Positions 16,965 through 27,565 of a DNA stretch of 64,000 bases are shown piece after piece; position 1 is the first letter of the stretch, and the number at the start of each line of letters is the position of its first letter. The translations under genes and the position numbers were made by a program. The notes under the pieces were generated by a model that searched no databases, had not been told where the DNA came from, and saw only the letters and a list, made by a program, of their open reading frames with translations. Source of the stretch: Anaerosolibacter sp. (lineage in GTDB: Bacteria > Bacillota > Clostridia > Peptostreptococcales > Thermotaleaceae); contig NZ_JARBTM010000016.1 of the NCBI RefSeq assembly GCF_029240175.1, positions 215,352-279,351 on the forward strand, read 5' to 3'.

Positions 16965-17786
16965 TTATTTGTATATTGTTTCAACAGTCTTGTCAAAAAC
17001 TTTTTCATGGGCCTTCTCAAAATCTTCCCCTTTGCCCAATTCTCGTAAAATCTTATTTAAATCCTCTGATCCATTATTTTCTACCATGGATTTCATCATT
17101 TCAAAAGATCTTTTATAGGCAAGCATTTCATCAAGCTCATGAAAATCATTTGTCAATTGTGCCACATCATAAGGAGCCTCTTCATATTCTAACCCTTTAC
17201 CCCATTCATACCCTGTGTGCACATATTCTTGATATAGGGCAACCCCTTCTGTGAACCATAGGGGATAGTTCCCCCGCGTCAGGTCATCTACCAGCAGATG
17301 GGTAAACTCATGGACCATAGGCCCTTCATTCATAAATATTTCCTTCATATCTGTGTTTTCTGGAATCCATTGTCTTGGAGATAGAATTTGAATCGTAGAT
17401 GCATAGTATACCCCCATAGGAGGCTTTCCTTGCCTTAGATTTGCATTTTTCATAAGCTTTGTAGGATCTTCATAAATTACAACGGTGGTTTTTTTCTTCG
17501 GATAGTAGTTTAAAAGCCTGCTGGCTTCATCGTAATGCTTTTCAGATGCTTCTGCCACCAGTTCGATTACTTCTTGATCTGCTTCTTGATATTTTATGAT
17601 AAAGTGTTCTGTTTCCCTTACACCAAAATCCTTTGTCTTATACTCAATGATTCTAAATTGAACTTCGCGAAAAAGAGGATATAAGCTGATTTTCAGCACC
17701 TCTGCCCGGAACGCGCCCAAAAATAGTATCACTGCCAGAACAAGGTATAGGGAAACCCCTGTCTTTTTATGCAATACTCTTTTCAT
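16965..17786 (-). CDS. peptidase MA-like secreted metallopeptidase
   Basis: Contains a zinc-peptidase signature, VHEFTHLLVDDLTRG (HExxH-type HEFTH, about residues 166-170), and the glutamate of WFTEGVALYQEY about 20 residues on, as in gluzincin 'peptidase MA-like' proteins. An N-terminal membrane helix (about 8-28) places the 273-aa protein outside the cell, anchored or with an uncleaved signal. It lies upstream of the walR operon in the same orientation but has its own terminator. The substrate is unknown; the neighbouring wall-control genes suggest an envelope role. Confidence 0.85.
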   Translation of the reverse strand: MKRVLHKKTGVSLYLVLAVILFLGAFRAEVLKISLYPLFREVQFRIIEYKTKDFGVRETEHFIIKYQEADQEVIELVAEASEKHYDEASRLLNYYPKKKTTVVIYEDPTKLMKNANLRQGKPPMGVYYASTIQILSPRQWIPENTDMKEIFMNEGPMVHEFTHLLVDDLTRGNYPLWFTEGVALYQEYVHTGYEWGKGLEYEEAPYDVAQLTNDFHELDEMLAYKRSFEMMKSMVENNGSEDLNKILRELGKGEDFEKAHEKVFDKTVETIYK

Positions 17787-18010
17787 TTATATCCCCTCCC
17801 TTTATAAGAGTATGTATATGTTTCAACGGGAAGGAGAATGTCTGCTTTCTAAATGAATGATAAATGATTTACAGTATTATGTCAACTATTACAAAACAAT
17901 TACAATACATTACCAAAATCTCCATATCGAACACTTTATGACATGCCGGCATACATTGGTACTGAGAAAATGCAGTTTTGTCAGAAAATTAATGATATGG
18001 AGTGAGTTGA

Positions 18011-19309
18011 ATGAACCAGAAAATGATAAGAAAAAAGTTTGTTCACCCTACAATTCTCAAACGGATTGCCGCTGGATCTAAGCAAACCCTATCTGTCATT
18101 GTATATAGCCAAAATCAGTGTGATCATATTCGAGAATGTATTGAAAAAGCTGGTGGAAAGATTAAATATGAGCTTCCAGCGATTCGAGCCATCGCCGCAG
18201 AAATTCCTGCAGAATCTGTAGATCACATTGCTGCTCATCACATGGTACAATTCATCAATGATGATGCCAAGGTATTTAAATGCATGGATTTTGCCTCCTT
18301 AGCCGCCAATGCAAGCTTGGTAAATGATGCAGGCTACACAGGGAAGGGCATAGGCATTGCAGTTCTGGACACGGGTGTCTATCCCCATCATGATTTGGTA
18401 AGGCCTACCAATCGTATCGTAGCCTTCAAAGATTTCATCAATAACAGAGCACAGCCCTATGATGATGATGGCCACGGAACCCACGTAGCTGGCATTGCAG
18501 CAGGGAACGGCCTTAGCAACGAACGCTATAAAGGAATTGCACCAGAAGCAAATATCATCGGTGTAAAAGTCCTGGATGAAGAAGGGAGTGGTACTACCTC
18601 CGATATTATCGCTGGTATTCAATGGATCATCGATAATAAGGATAGATACAATATCAAAGTTGTTAATATGTCGTTTGGCTCTCCCGCCGATAACAGCTAT
18701 AAAGATGATCCTCTAGCCAGAGCTGCTGCCGCCGCTGTACAAAGCGGATTAACCGTAGTAGTTTCAGCCGGTAACAGCGGTCCAAATGCTCGTACTATTT
18801 CCACTCCCGGTGTCACCCCATCAGCTATTACTGTCGGTGCAGTAGATGACAACCGTACCTCCACCTACGCTGATGACTTTGTCGCAGATTTCTCCAGCAG
18901 AGGTCCTACCCCTAGTGGTGCTGTAAAACCAGATGTGGTTGCACCGGGGGTCAATATCACATCCCTATCCAATACAGGTCCTACGGCTTATGTAAGTCAC
19001 TCTGGAACTTCCATGGCATCCCCAATGGTTGCAGGTGTCGCAGCACTTATGTATGAGCAGGACAAAAATCTTTCTCCTGCAGCAGTCAAAAACAAAATCA
19101 TGAGCACCTGCGTAGCTATTGGAGAGCCTAGAACGGCTGAAGGTTCTGGCATTATCAATATTGACAAGGCTCTGAGTGTAGAAAATATTTCGCTGCCCAC
19201 CACACCCAGTCAAGATTATCCTAGACAAAGATTTGGCCGGCCTAGACGCCAAAACCCAGGAATGCGTTTTGATCCCAGTCTGCTAGCTATGCTGTTCTTG
19301 TTTTTATAA
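18011..19309 (+). CDS. subtilisin-like serine protease (S8, AprX-like)
   Basis: A 432-aa S8 protease. Residues 1-90 look like an I9-type inhibitor propeptide (TLSVIVYSQNQCDHIRE) without a signal peptide, as in the AprX group. The catalytic triad is D120 (VLDTGV), H158 (GHGTHVAG) and S334 (GTSMASP), with oxyanion N255 (SAGNSG). The C-terminus is Pro/Arg-rich and ends in a hydrophobic SLLAMLFLFL that could attach to membrane. The ATG at 18011 follows GGAGTGAGTTGA. It is alone on the + strand, convergent with the M23 gene. Cytoplasmic, mother-cell or surface location is undetermined. Confidence 0.93.
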   Translation: MNQKMIRKKFVHPTILKRIAAGSKQTLSVIVYSQNQCDHIRECIEKAGGKIKYELPAIRAIAAEIPAESVDHIAAHHMVQFINDDAKVFKCMDFASLAANASLVNDAGYTGKGIGIAVLDTGVYPHHDLVRPTNRIVAFKDFINNRAQPYDDDGHGTHVAGIAAGNGLSNERYKGIAPEANIIGVKVLDEEGSGTTSDIIAGIQWIIDNKDRYNIKVVNMSFGSPADNSYKDDPLARAAAAAVQSGLTVVVSAGNSGPNARTISTPGVTPSAITVGAVDDNRTSTYADDFVADFSSRGPTPSGAVKPDVVAPGVNITSLSNTGPTAYVSHSGTSMASPMVAGVAALMYEQDKNLSPAAVKNKIMSTCVAIGEPRTAEGSGIINIDKALSVENISLPTTPSQDYPRQRFGRPRRQNPGMRFDPSLLAMLFLFL

Positions 19310-19316
19310 CATAAAG

Positions 19317-19343
19317 AAGCCTGGCTTTTTCGCCAGGCTTTTA
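19317..19343. terminator. bidirectional terminator between subtilase and M23 genes
   Basis: AAGCCTGGC and GCCAGGCTT form a 9-bp stem with U-runs in both directions. It separates convergent genes that end at 19309 and 19344. Confidence 0.9.
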
Positions 19344-20771
19344 TTAGTATTTTACATAGGATAACGGATTCACAGCCTTACCGTTCTTTCGCACTTCAAA
19401 ATGAACATGGGGTCCTGTACTTCGTCCAGTATTTCCTACCTCTGCAATTTTTTGTCCTTTATAAACCTTATCACCTTTAGAAACTACATTCTTGCTATTA
19501 TGACCATAGACGGTCTGTAGGCCATTTCCATGGTTGATAATCACTACTTTCCCATACCCGCTTTGAGTACCTGAAAAGCTCACGGTTCCACCATCAGCTG
19601 CATAAATCGGTGTTCCAATCTTATTGGCGATATCAATTCCATCGTGATTTCTTCCCCATCGCCAGCCAAATCTGGATGTCAGCCTTCCTCTGGCAGGATT
19701 ACTAAATGAACCTGTGGCTACTGTTAACGGCTTGGGTTTTGTACCTTGCAGTACAACTTGCTTTTCTGGTTGCGCAATGATCTTTTCTTCTAAGATCTTT
19801 CGCTCTACCTCTACACCATTTTGACGGATTACTTCCGCCAAAACTTCCCTTTCACCATCTTTACCCTCAACCTTTATCTTTTTATCTCCCTTATAGAGGG
19901 CCGATGTATCTTCCAGCACAATCTCACGGGGAATTTTTTCATCATATCTTACCTTTTCCACCGTAGCTACGGTCAAAAGAGGTTTTGCCATAAGCAGATT
20001 TATTTTTTGTTTTAGCTGAAGTTTTTCGGGATTTACCCCTGGATTTGCAGACTGTAATTCTTCTACCTTCAAACCATACTTTTTTGCAATACTCCAGAAG
20101 CTTTCTCCGCTTTGAACCTCATGGGCCTTGATTTCGTCAGTTCCTTGCTGAATCAGCTTCAGCGCTTCCTCTGGCGTTTTAATCTGATTAAATTCTGCAT
20201 CTATTTCTGCGATTTCCACCTTTTCCCCAAAGGATACCTGGGCATAGGTGTTTTCTTCGCTGCCCGTATAGGCATCTTGCACTTGGCCTAAGACCTTCTG
20301 GGCTTCTTCCTTAGTAGATACGGCTACGATCACCTTGTCATTTGCTTTGATACCAAAGGCTTTCACCTGAAAATGCATCATTTCTTTGACTGCCGTCCGC
20401 AGTGTATCGGCCTTCGTCAACTCTTTTTTCTTTGCTCTGGTTTTCTCATAAACAATGACCTGATTTAGTACAATTTCCCGGTTGTATGTACGATGAAGGT
20501 TTGACTGCATTGTTTCGACAATCTTAGAAAAATCTTCCTTCTCTCGAACAATTGCTACCATCTTTCCATCAACTTTCACGGCATAGGCTATGTTCTGAAC
20601 ATAGAGAAAGACAGCCAGAAAACATAAAGCTATTGCGGATATAGATGCTATGGCAATTTTACGTCGATCTTTTCGACTCATATGGTCAAAACGTGCGATA
20701 TATCTTCTTAGTCGTATATTTGATTGTGCAATGAACCGCTTTACGTGCTCAGGGAATTTGCTGTTCGGCAT
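19344..20771 (-). CDS. M23 metallopeptidase with LysM and G5 domains
   Basis: A wall hydrolase of 475 aa. Residues 1-38 are cytoplasmic and basic, with one membrane helix at about 40-62. A long stalk includes a LysM domain (about 217-262, HEVQSGESFWSIAKKYG) and a G5-type domain (about 265-345). The C-terminal M23 endopeptidase (about 375-470) has zinc ligands in HDGID and HVHFE. It resembles spore or sporulation-associated SpoIIQ/LytM-type enzymes with cross-link endopeptidase activity. All M23 zinc ligands are visible, so it is likely active. Convergent with the subtilase and separate from it in regulation. Confidence 0.92.
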   Translation of the reverse strand: MPNSKFPEHVKRFIAQSNIRLRRYIARFDHMSRKDRRKIAIASISAIALCFLAVFLYVQNIAYAVKVDGKMVAIVREKEDFSKIVETMQSNLHRTYNREIVLNQVIVYEKTRAKKKELTKADTLRTAVKEMMHFQVKAFGIKANDKVIVAVSTKEEAQKVLGQVQDAYTGSEENTYAQVSFGEKVEIAEIDAEFNQIKTPEEALKLIQQGTDEIKAHEVQSGESFWSIAKKYGLKVEELQSANPGVNPEKLQLKQKINLLMAKPLLTVATVEKVRYDEKIPREIVLEDTSALYKGDKKIKVEGKDGEREVLAEVIRQNGVEVERKILEEKIIAQPEKQVVLQGTKPKPLTVATGSFSNPARGRLTSRFGWRWGRNHDGIDIANKIGTPIYAADGGTVSFSGTQSGYGKVVIINHGNGLQTVYGHNSKNVVSKGDKVYKGQKIAEVGNTGRSTGPHVHFEVRKNGKAVNPLSYVKY

Positions 20772-21034
20772 TGAAAAAACTCCCTTCTAATTTTTCTATT
20801 GTTTTTCACTGCTTCTATTTACACAAGTGTTCATTCATGCATTTTGCATTTCTGTAACATTTATGTAACATTCCTAAGCTTTTTTATTATATCAATACTC
20901 CTATGTTTAATCAACCCCTAACTGGGTAACTATATTCGTTCTATTCCGACAGGGTTTGTATCTTATGTAGCCATCCTCAAAATTTTTCCATAATATGGAC
21001 AACCTTTTCTTTATTCTATGTACAAAATGCTAAA

Positions 21035-22552
21035 TTATTCCTTATTATATTTCAGCCATTCTTTAAAGTTTTGTCGCCACTCTTTGTCTGTCACTTGTTC
21101 ACAGAGGTTGATGAAACCCTCGGTGTTTGCATTTTTAAATTTGTACTTATCAAAGTATACCTTTAATACCTTGAAAAACTGCTCATCTCCCAAATTATTT
21201 CTTAGATCCTCCACAAACATAGCACCCTTATAGTACACCATCACTTGGTATTCTATGGAGTCCTTGAATTTGTTTATACTTCGATATACTGCTTCATTTA
21301 CATTGGGGTCACTATTTCGATAGGCATCATAGTAGCGAACAATCATATTTTTGTAGATTTGCTCCTTCACTTCTTTGCCATATTTCTTCTCATAATAAAG
21401 AAGGGTCGAGTACTCTGTCAGTGCTTCGTCTAACCATGGCTCATTGACTTCGTCATTACCCACAATACCATACCACCATTGATGAGCTGCTTCATGGGCC
21501 ACCACATATTCTAAAATATCCTTCTGCTCCTCCTGATAAAGTCCTTCATCTATAAAGACAAGATTGGGATACTCCATGCCTCCAATGAAAAAATCTGCTG
21601 CTGCTACGGAAAATTGCTCATAAGGATACTTTCCAAAACACTCGTTAAATATTTTGATAGAATCTTTGGCTGTGTCTAAAGCTATTTCTCCATATTGGTC
21701 TTCGAAGTAATAGGAAAATATCTTAACGCCATCCACTTCATCCTCTAGAACCTTGAAACGATCACTGGTAATCATAGCAAAATCTCGAACCGATTTGGCA
21801 TCTATGGTCCATACAACTTTCCCATCATTATTTTCTTTTTTGGTGATATTTCCTGTGGTAGCTAATGTATATTCCGTGGGTAATGCCATAGCAACCCTAT
21901 AATTTCCCACTTCGCTATAGAAAGGATCTCCAATGGCATAGTAAGGCTCTAGGTTCCAACCCCTATGATCAAATACCGCTGCTATGGGATACCAATTGGC
22001 GATACTGATGGTATTCTGTCCATAGCCAAATCTGCCATAACTGGGAGGAATTTTTACTGTATAAGCCATCTCTAATACAATACTTTCACCTACTTCCAAT
22101 GGTTTTCCGAGATTGACTTTTAGGATCGTATCTCCTTTTCCCATGATCAGATGGGTCAATACTTCATTGTTCTTCTTTACAGAGGAAATACTGATATTCC
22201 CCTCCTCGAACCCTCCTGGATAGGCAAATTCCATTTCACCTTTCTCAAAAGGCACCGTGGTCTCTGATTTGAAAGTATTGGGATAAAGATGAAAATAGAG
22301 AGCATTGAAGCTTCGATCTGAGGTATTGACATACTTTACTTTCTGGGTGGCTGTCAATATTTTTTCTACGGGATCCAGCTGTGCATTTATGTCATACTCA
22401 TTGATATTTTTTCCTGTAGGTATTCTTACACCTGAATAAACAGATGCTACTTTTTCTATCATTTGATATTTTGCTGCAACTGCAGATAAGGATAAGATTA
22501 ACAATACAATGGTGAATGCAGCAAATCTTTTGTTCAGTCTAAACTTTACCAA
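21035..22552 (-). CDS. M1-family membrane-anchored aminopeptidase-like metallopeptidase
   Basis: This gluzincin has the motif HEAAH (353-357) and the third zinc ligand E376 in WLDEALTEY, plus GGMEYP (about 324-329) in place of the GAMEN substrate-binding motif. The N-terminus has a membrane helix or signal (about 9-27), and residues 45-250 form the saddle-like beta domain. At 505 aa it lacks the C-terminal HEAT-like domain of larger M1 enzymes, like many clostridial 'M1 family' proteins. It is monocistronic. The substrate is unknown, and it acts outside the cell. Confidence 0.9.
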   Translation of the reverse strand: MVKFRLNKRFAAFTIVLLILSLSAVAAKYQMIEKVASVYSGVRIPTGKNINEYDINAQLDPVEKILTATQKVKYVNTSDRSFNALYFHLYPNTFKSETTVPFEKGEMEFAYPGGFEEGNISISSVKKNNEVLTHLIMGKGDTILKVNLGKPLEVGESIVLEMAYTVKIPPSYGRFGYGQNTISIANWYPIAAVFDHRGWNLEPYYAIGDPFYSEVGNYRVAMALPTEYTLATTGNITKKENNDGKVVWTIDAKSVRDFAMITSDRFKVLEDEVDGVKIFSYYFEDQYGEIALDTAKDSIKIFNECFGKYPYEQFSVAAADFFIGGMEYPNLVFIDEGLYQEEQKDILEYVVAHEAAHQWWYGIVGNDEVNEPWLDEALTEYSTLLYYEKKYGKEVKEQIYKNMIVRYYDAYRNSDPNVNEAVYRSINKFKDSIEYQVMVYYKGAMFVEDLRNNLGDEQFFKVLKVYFDKYKFKNANTEGFINLCEQVTDKEWRQNFKEWLKYNKE

Positions 22553-22706
22553 TAAAATCCCTCCCTATGCTATTTCTGTGCTTATATAACTATATGTTAG
22601 GCTTTTTCCAATATGTACATATTTTCTTGCCTGGCTTAATTTCCACCCAGAGGTTATGATATAATAGAATTAATCCAAATGACGAAGGAAAGGGAGGATG
22701 AGCTGA

Positions 22707-23756
22707 GTGCGCTTTATCAAACAGACTGTAGATTTCGACTTGGGCGATACCCCTATTGAGAATATCTTTATCAATGATTTTATGCCTATGGCAAATGGAA
22801 CCTATGTAAAGGTTTATCTTTTAGGTTATAAGTATGCCCATGATGATGACACTTCTTTGTCTTTGGACAACCAGACCATTGCAAAACATCTGAGCATCCC
22901 TTTATCCGATGTATTGGATGCCTGGGACTTCTGGGAGAAAAAAGGGATCATTCGCAAACATGCTGTAGAGGAAGAAGACAGGGCCCAATTCATTGTAGAG
23001 TTTTTAAGCCTTAAACAATTATACATACATAACAACTTCAAGAGTATACAAATTAGAAATGATGCTGAGGAGGCTGAGAAGAGCACTTATACCTCTTCAC
23101 CCGGGGATTTGATTGAAGCCAACAAGGTCCCTGAAATCAAAGATATGTTCTATCATATCAACCAGCTGGTGCGAAGAAGTCTTGTCCCTAATGAGATGAT
23201 GAAAATCCTTGAATGGATTTATAATTATAATATGGATCCTGATCTCATTGTTCAGGCCTTCATGTATTGCATACAGCAGAAAAATATCAAAAACATAAAG
23301 TATGTAGGGGCTGTTATCCGCAGCTGGTACGATAACGGGATTACAACTGCTGAAAAACTGGAGGAGCATCTTTCTAAAACAGATGGGAGATACGTTCAGT
23401 ATGATAAGATTTTTAAAGCCCTTGGCTTTCATTTTAGGGAGCCTTCCGAGGCAGAAAAGAAAACCATGGACACTTGGTTGGATGACTGGGAATTTAGCTT
23501 AGAAGTAATCTTGAAAGCTTGTGAAAGCTCTAAAAAGACTTCTAATCCCAATATCAATTACATAAATAGTATTTTAGCCGCTTGGAAGACTGGCAATGTA
23601 AAGTCTGTTGACGACATTCCTGAGCCGCGTTCTGTGGAGAAATCAATTACAAAGAAACCGGCAAAGCAAACAAATAATAGATTCCATAATTTTGAACAAC
23701 CATCATTTCAATATACCAACGAGGAATTAGAGGATTTACTGAGAAAAAAGAAATAG
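22707..23756 (+). CDS. DnaD-domain primosomal/replication protein
   Basis: The N-terminal winged helix (about 15-95: LGYKYAHDDDTSLSLDNQTIAKHL) and two DnaD_2 domains (about 140-215 and 240-310) place it with DnaD/DnaB-type replication initiation proteins. These load helicase by binding DNA and the loader. The GTG start follows GGGAGG by 9 nt. It sits 14 bp before a DnaI/DnaC-like ATPase, and that pair is a standard clostridial helicase-loading module. The C-terminal tail (FHNFEQPSFQYTNEELE) is typical of the family. Confidence 0.9.
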   Translation: MRFIKQTVDFDLGDTPIENIFINDFMPMANGTYVKVYLLGYKYAHDDDTSLSLDNQTIAKHLSIPLSDVLDAWDFWEKKGIIRKHAVEEEDRAQFIVEFLSLKQLYIHNNFKSIQIRNDAEEAEKSTYTSSPGDLIEANKVPEIKDMFYHINQLVRRSLVPNEMMKILEWIYNYNMDPDLIVQAFMYCIQQKNIKNIKYVGAVIRSWYDNGITTAEKLEEHLSKTDGRYVQYDKIFKALGFHFREPSEAEKKTMDTWLDDWEFSLEVILKACESSKKTSNPNINYINSILAAWKTGNVKSVDDIPEPRSVEKSITKKPAKQTNNRFHNFEQPSFQYTNEELEDLLRKKK

Positions 23757-23770
23757 GGTAGGTGTTAACC

Positions 23771-24754
23771 TTGCATAATCCATTCGTCAAAGAAATACTA
23801 CTCGGCTATGAGAAGATTAGAGACCACGAGCACAGAGAGCTAGAAAAGAGAAAGCAACATCTATACAGCTTGGTTCCAAGGATTAAAGAAATTGAAGAAG
23901 AAATTTCAAAAACTGGTATGATGGTTGCTAAGGTCATCCTTACCAATCCACAAAACCATGAAGAAGCTTTGCAGAATATCAAAGACAAAATGGATCAATT
24001 AAAGCAGGAAAAAGCCATTCTGATGACAGAAAATAATTTTCCATTAAACTATTTGGCGTTAAACCATCAGTGTCAGTCCTGTAAAGATACAGGTTTTTCA
24101 TCGGAGGGGCAGAAGTGTAATTGCTTTAAACAGCGACTCATCAATCGGGCTTATGAAATGTCCAATATGTCTAAGGTTTTGTCAGAAGAAAACTTCCAAT
24201 CCTTTAATCTCGATATCTTCTCAGATAGCAAATATAAGGATGAAGAGCTGTCTCCAAAGCAAAACATGCAGAATATCCTGAGCATCGCTGAGGGTTTTAC
24301 GATCAACTTTGACCGAAATCTAAAGGAGAACCTATTCTTTTATGGCTCCACCGGATTAGGTAAAACCTTTATGTGCAATTGTATTGCCAAATCCCTTTTG
24401 GATAAGGGTAAAATTGTTGTTTATCAGACAGCCTTTAAAATCCTAGAGATTTTAGAAAACTATAAATTCAATAACAACCGAACCTCTGAAGTGGAAATGG
24501 CCTATCAGCTTCTATTTGACTGTGACCTTTTGATCATTGATGATTTAGGTACAGAGCTGACCAATGCCTTTACCAATACGGAAATTTTCAATATCATTAA
24601 CTCCCGCTTGATTCAGGGAAAAAAGATACTGATCTCTACAAATCTTTCTCCGATCGAGGTCGCCAACATTTACAGTCAGAGGGTGTCCTCCAGGATTTTT
24701 GGTGAATTTACAATCCTTAAGTTCTACGGGAAGGATTTGCGCTGGGAGAAGTAG
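23771..24754 (+). CDS. DnaI/DnaC-like helicase loader ATPase
   Basis: This AAA+ protein loads the replicative helicase DnaB. The N-terminal region carries a zinc-type cluster (CQSCKDTGF with CNCF, about residues 98-120) as in DnaI. The ATPase core has Walker A GSTGLGKTF (about 191) and Walker B LLIIDDLG (about 255), with an arginine finger region near SRIFGEF. TTG at 23771 lies 6 nt after AGGTG and is preferred to the GTG at 23762. It follows the DnaD-domain gene by 14 bp. The window also encodes its likely partner, dnaB. Confidence 0.9.
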   Translation: MHNPFVKEILLGYEKIRDHEHRELEKRKQHLYSLVPRIKEIEEEISKTGMMVAKVILTNPQNHEEALQNIKDKMDQLKQEKAILMTENNFPLNYLALNHQCQSCKDTGFSSEGQKCNCFKQRLINRAYEMSNMSKVLSEENFQSFNLDIFSDSKYKDEELSPKQNMQNILSIAEGFTINFDRNLKENLFFYGSTGLGKTFMCNCIAKSLLDKGKIVVYQTAFKILEILENYKFNNNRTSEVEMAYQLLFDCDLLIIDDLGTELTNAFTNTEIFNIINSRLIQGKKILISTNLSPIEVANIYSQRVSSRIFGEFTILKFYGKDLRWEK

Positions 24755-24801
24755 CTTCTATTATTTCAAGATTTTACTAGAGAAAATTTCATCGTTTCGT
24801 G

Positions 24802-24830
24802 TTGACTTATGCTGTTGTATCCTGTAATAT
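24802..24830 (+). promoter_or_regulatory. promoter of tRNA-Lys
   Basis: TTGACT (24802-24807), a 17-nt spacer and TAATAT (24825-24830) lie about 25 bases before the tRNA. This is close to sigma-A consensus. Confidence 0.8.
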
Positions 24831-24855
24831 ATATAACTGTGGTACAAAACAGTAT

Positions 24856-24931
24856 GACCCATTAGCTCAGCAGGTAGAGCACTTGACTTTTAATCAAGGT
24901 GTCCCGCGTTCGAGCCGCGGATGGGTCACCA
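24856..24931 (+). tRNA. tRNA-Lys (anticodon TTT)
   Basis: A complete 76-nt cloverleaf with acceptor stem GACCCAT/ATGGGTC, D-arm GCTCAGCAGGTAGAGC, anticodon stem CTTGA/TCAAG with loop CTTTTAA (anticodon TTT) and T-arm CCGCG-TTCGAGC-CGCGG. The 3' CCA is encoded. A strong promoter precedes it. Confidence 0.97.
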
Positions 24932-24936
24932 CCTTT

Positions 24937-24971
24937 GCTAGTGTGGCTCAACGGTAGAGCAGCTGACTTGT
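24937..24971 (+). pseudogene. 5' half of a tRNA-Thr (anticodon region TGT)
   Basis: GCTAGTGTGGCTCAACGGTA and the following GAGCAGCTGACTTGT match the acceptor 5' strand, D-arm and anticodon 5' strand of clostridial tRNA-Thr(TGT). The sequence then departs inside the anticodon loop; there is no anticodon 3' stem, T-arm or acceptor 3' strand. It lies 5 bases after tRNA-Lys, so it was once the second gene of a tRNA operon and was broken by deletion or insertion. Confidence 0.85.
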
Positions 24972-25005
24972 TGATTTTGCGCAATATGCGTATATAGCAT
25001 TTTCT

Positions 25006-25142
25006 CAGTTAGCAGTTAGCAGGTTAGCGGTTTAATACGAAAAAAACCACAAGGATTTATCATCTTTGTGGTTTTTATATGTGGCTCTATCTTATCTTTA
25101 ATTCTTTTGCTGCTAACGGCTAACTGCTAACCGCTAACCTCC
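25006..25142. repeat. inverted arrays of a GTTAGC(N) heptad
   Basis: Left array 25006-25030 repeats GTTAGCA/GTTAGCAG/GTTAGCGG; right array 25109-25142 repeats the same unit on the opposite strand (GCTAACGGCTAACTGCTAAC). They flank the terminator at 25040-25077, and the right array abuts the purA stop codon. There are no unique spacers, so this is not CRISPR. Confidence 0.8.
25040..25077. terminator. bidirectional terminator between tRNA-Lys and purA
   Basis: AAAAACCACAA and TTGTGGTTTTT (11 bp) enclose a 12-nt loop with U-runs both ways. It serves the convergent tRNA and purA transcripts. Confidence 0.9.
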
Positions 25143-26450
<1,308 letters not shown>

Positions 26451-26594
26451 TTATGATAAAGTAGTATTCTACTTTTATGATAATTTTTAATTTCCGAACA
26501 TCCACAACTAATACTATCAAATATACCCTTTGTCGTCAATAAATTTACGAATATTTATTTGTATACCTATTTTTTTATTCGTTAATTGTACTCC

Positions 26595-27257
26595 CTATTC
26601 TCTTACACGTTCTATGTACACTTGTTCTTCACTGTTTACTGCTGCCAGCTCAACTTCTTCAATGCTGTTAATTCCCTTTTCCTTTAGTACATCCATCAGC
26701 CACTCTAGTTGTAGTCCTGCATAATCCAAATTTTCCTGTATTAGCCGTTGATGAATGATCAGTGGCAAAGCAATTTCTCTCCCTTTTCTTGCTGTACCAA
26801 TCTGAGCTATCATGGATCCTCTATCTTTTTGCTTAGGTACCACTGTCATTTGCCCTGTATTTTCTAGAATTGCAAACTCCACATCAGCTACGCTGGTGTA
26901 CCCTAATCTTTTGAGTTCATCTATAAGTTCTCCTAAGCTAACTTTTGCTGATTTCAGGTTATCTTCTGAAATCTTACCTCTGTGAATCAACGTCTTGGAT
27001 TTTCCTTGGATGTACTCCTCCATGCGCTGATTTGTTCCTAGTCGCTTCATCAGATAAAATAGTCCAATAAAAATTCCTATTCCTAAGAATGAGCGGCCTA
27101 AGCTTTCCGTGGCTAGTGGTCCTGCCGCCATGGCACTCACTACAAATAGATTCACCAAATCATAGTTGGTTATTTGGTTGACAGATCGCTTTCCCAAAAG
27201 CCTAAAGAGAAATAAGATCATAAAAAAAACAATAATTACCTTAAAGGAATATGCCAT
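26595..27257 (-). CDS. DUF421 (YetF/YcaP family) membrane protein
   Basis: The N-terminus holds three predicted helices (AYSFKVIIVFFMILFLFRLLGKRS, VNLFVVSAMAAGP, LGIGIFIGLFYLM). A soluble DUF421 domain of the YdfS/YetF type follows (about 75-220; KTLIHRGKISEDNLKSAKVS). The start at 27257 has AGGAGG 6 nt upstream; the longer 5' reading lacks a site. Many paralogues are under sporulation control, but no function is firmly known. It lies between purA and the DUF1858 gene. Confidence 0.88.
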   Translation of the reverse strand: MAYSFKVIIVFFMILFLFRLLGKRSVNQITNYDLVNLFVVSAMAAGPLATESLGRSFLGIGIFIGLFYLMKRLGTNQRMEEYIQGKSKTLIHRGKISEDNLKSAKVSLGELIDELKRLGYTSVADVEFAILENTGQMTVVPKQKDRGSMIAQIGTARKGREIALPLIIHQRLIQENLDYAGLQLEWLMDVLKEKGINSIEEVELAAVNSEEQVYIERVRE

Positions 27258-27321
27258 ATTGTCCTCCTGCCCGTTCATATTTCTACGGGTAATATAACGC
27301 AAATATCCCTGAAATATACAA

Positions 27322-27349
27322 AAGGTGCCTAAGTTTCCTTAGACACCTT
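27322..27349 (-). terminator. terminator after the DUF1858 gene
   Basis: AAGGTGTCTAAG and CTTAGGCACCTT (12 bp, one mismatch) with a GAAA loop, followed by TTTTGTAT on the minus strand. Confidence 0.85.
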
Positions 27350-27355
27350 CAGCGA

Positions 27356-27565
27356 TTATTCGCCTTTACTTGCTAAATATTCGTTTAGATCATTTATTAA
27401 AGCATCTACATTTAGTCCATGAACCATTGCTGCATCTGCAATGCTTTCCATAGAAGATGCAGGGCATCCTAAGCAATGTAATCCATGTCTCATAAAAATA
27501 GGTGCTGTCTCTCTATCCATTCTTAATACATCCGCAATAATCATATCCTTTGTTACTTTTGCCAT
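27356..27565 (-). CDS. DUF1858 redox-disulfide domain protein
   Basis: A 69-aa single-domain protein, MAKVTKDMIIADVLRMDRET..., with the CLGC motif in GLHCLGCPASSMESI. It matches the DUF1858 / 'hybrid-cluster-associated disulfide' type also found at the N-terminus of ScdA/YtfE iron-sulfur repair proteins. The two cysteines probably bind metal or shuttle as a disulfide. It stands alone with its own terminator and a good ribosome site (AGGAGG), upstream of the DnaA-box cluster. Confidence 0.88.
   Translation of the reverse strand: MAKVTKDMIIADVLRMDRETAPIFMRHGLHCLGCPASSMESIADAAMVHGLNVDALINDLNEYLASKGE

Noticed and set aside
18299..18622. 107-aa minus-strand frame inside the subtilase gene
   Set aside because: It is a shadow of the protease, whose catalytic triad is complete in the + frame.
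25006..25142. CRISPR array
   Set aside because: The heptads are contiguous without 25-40-nt unique spacers, and no cas gene is in the window.
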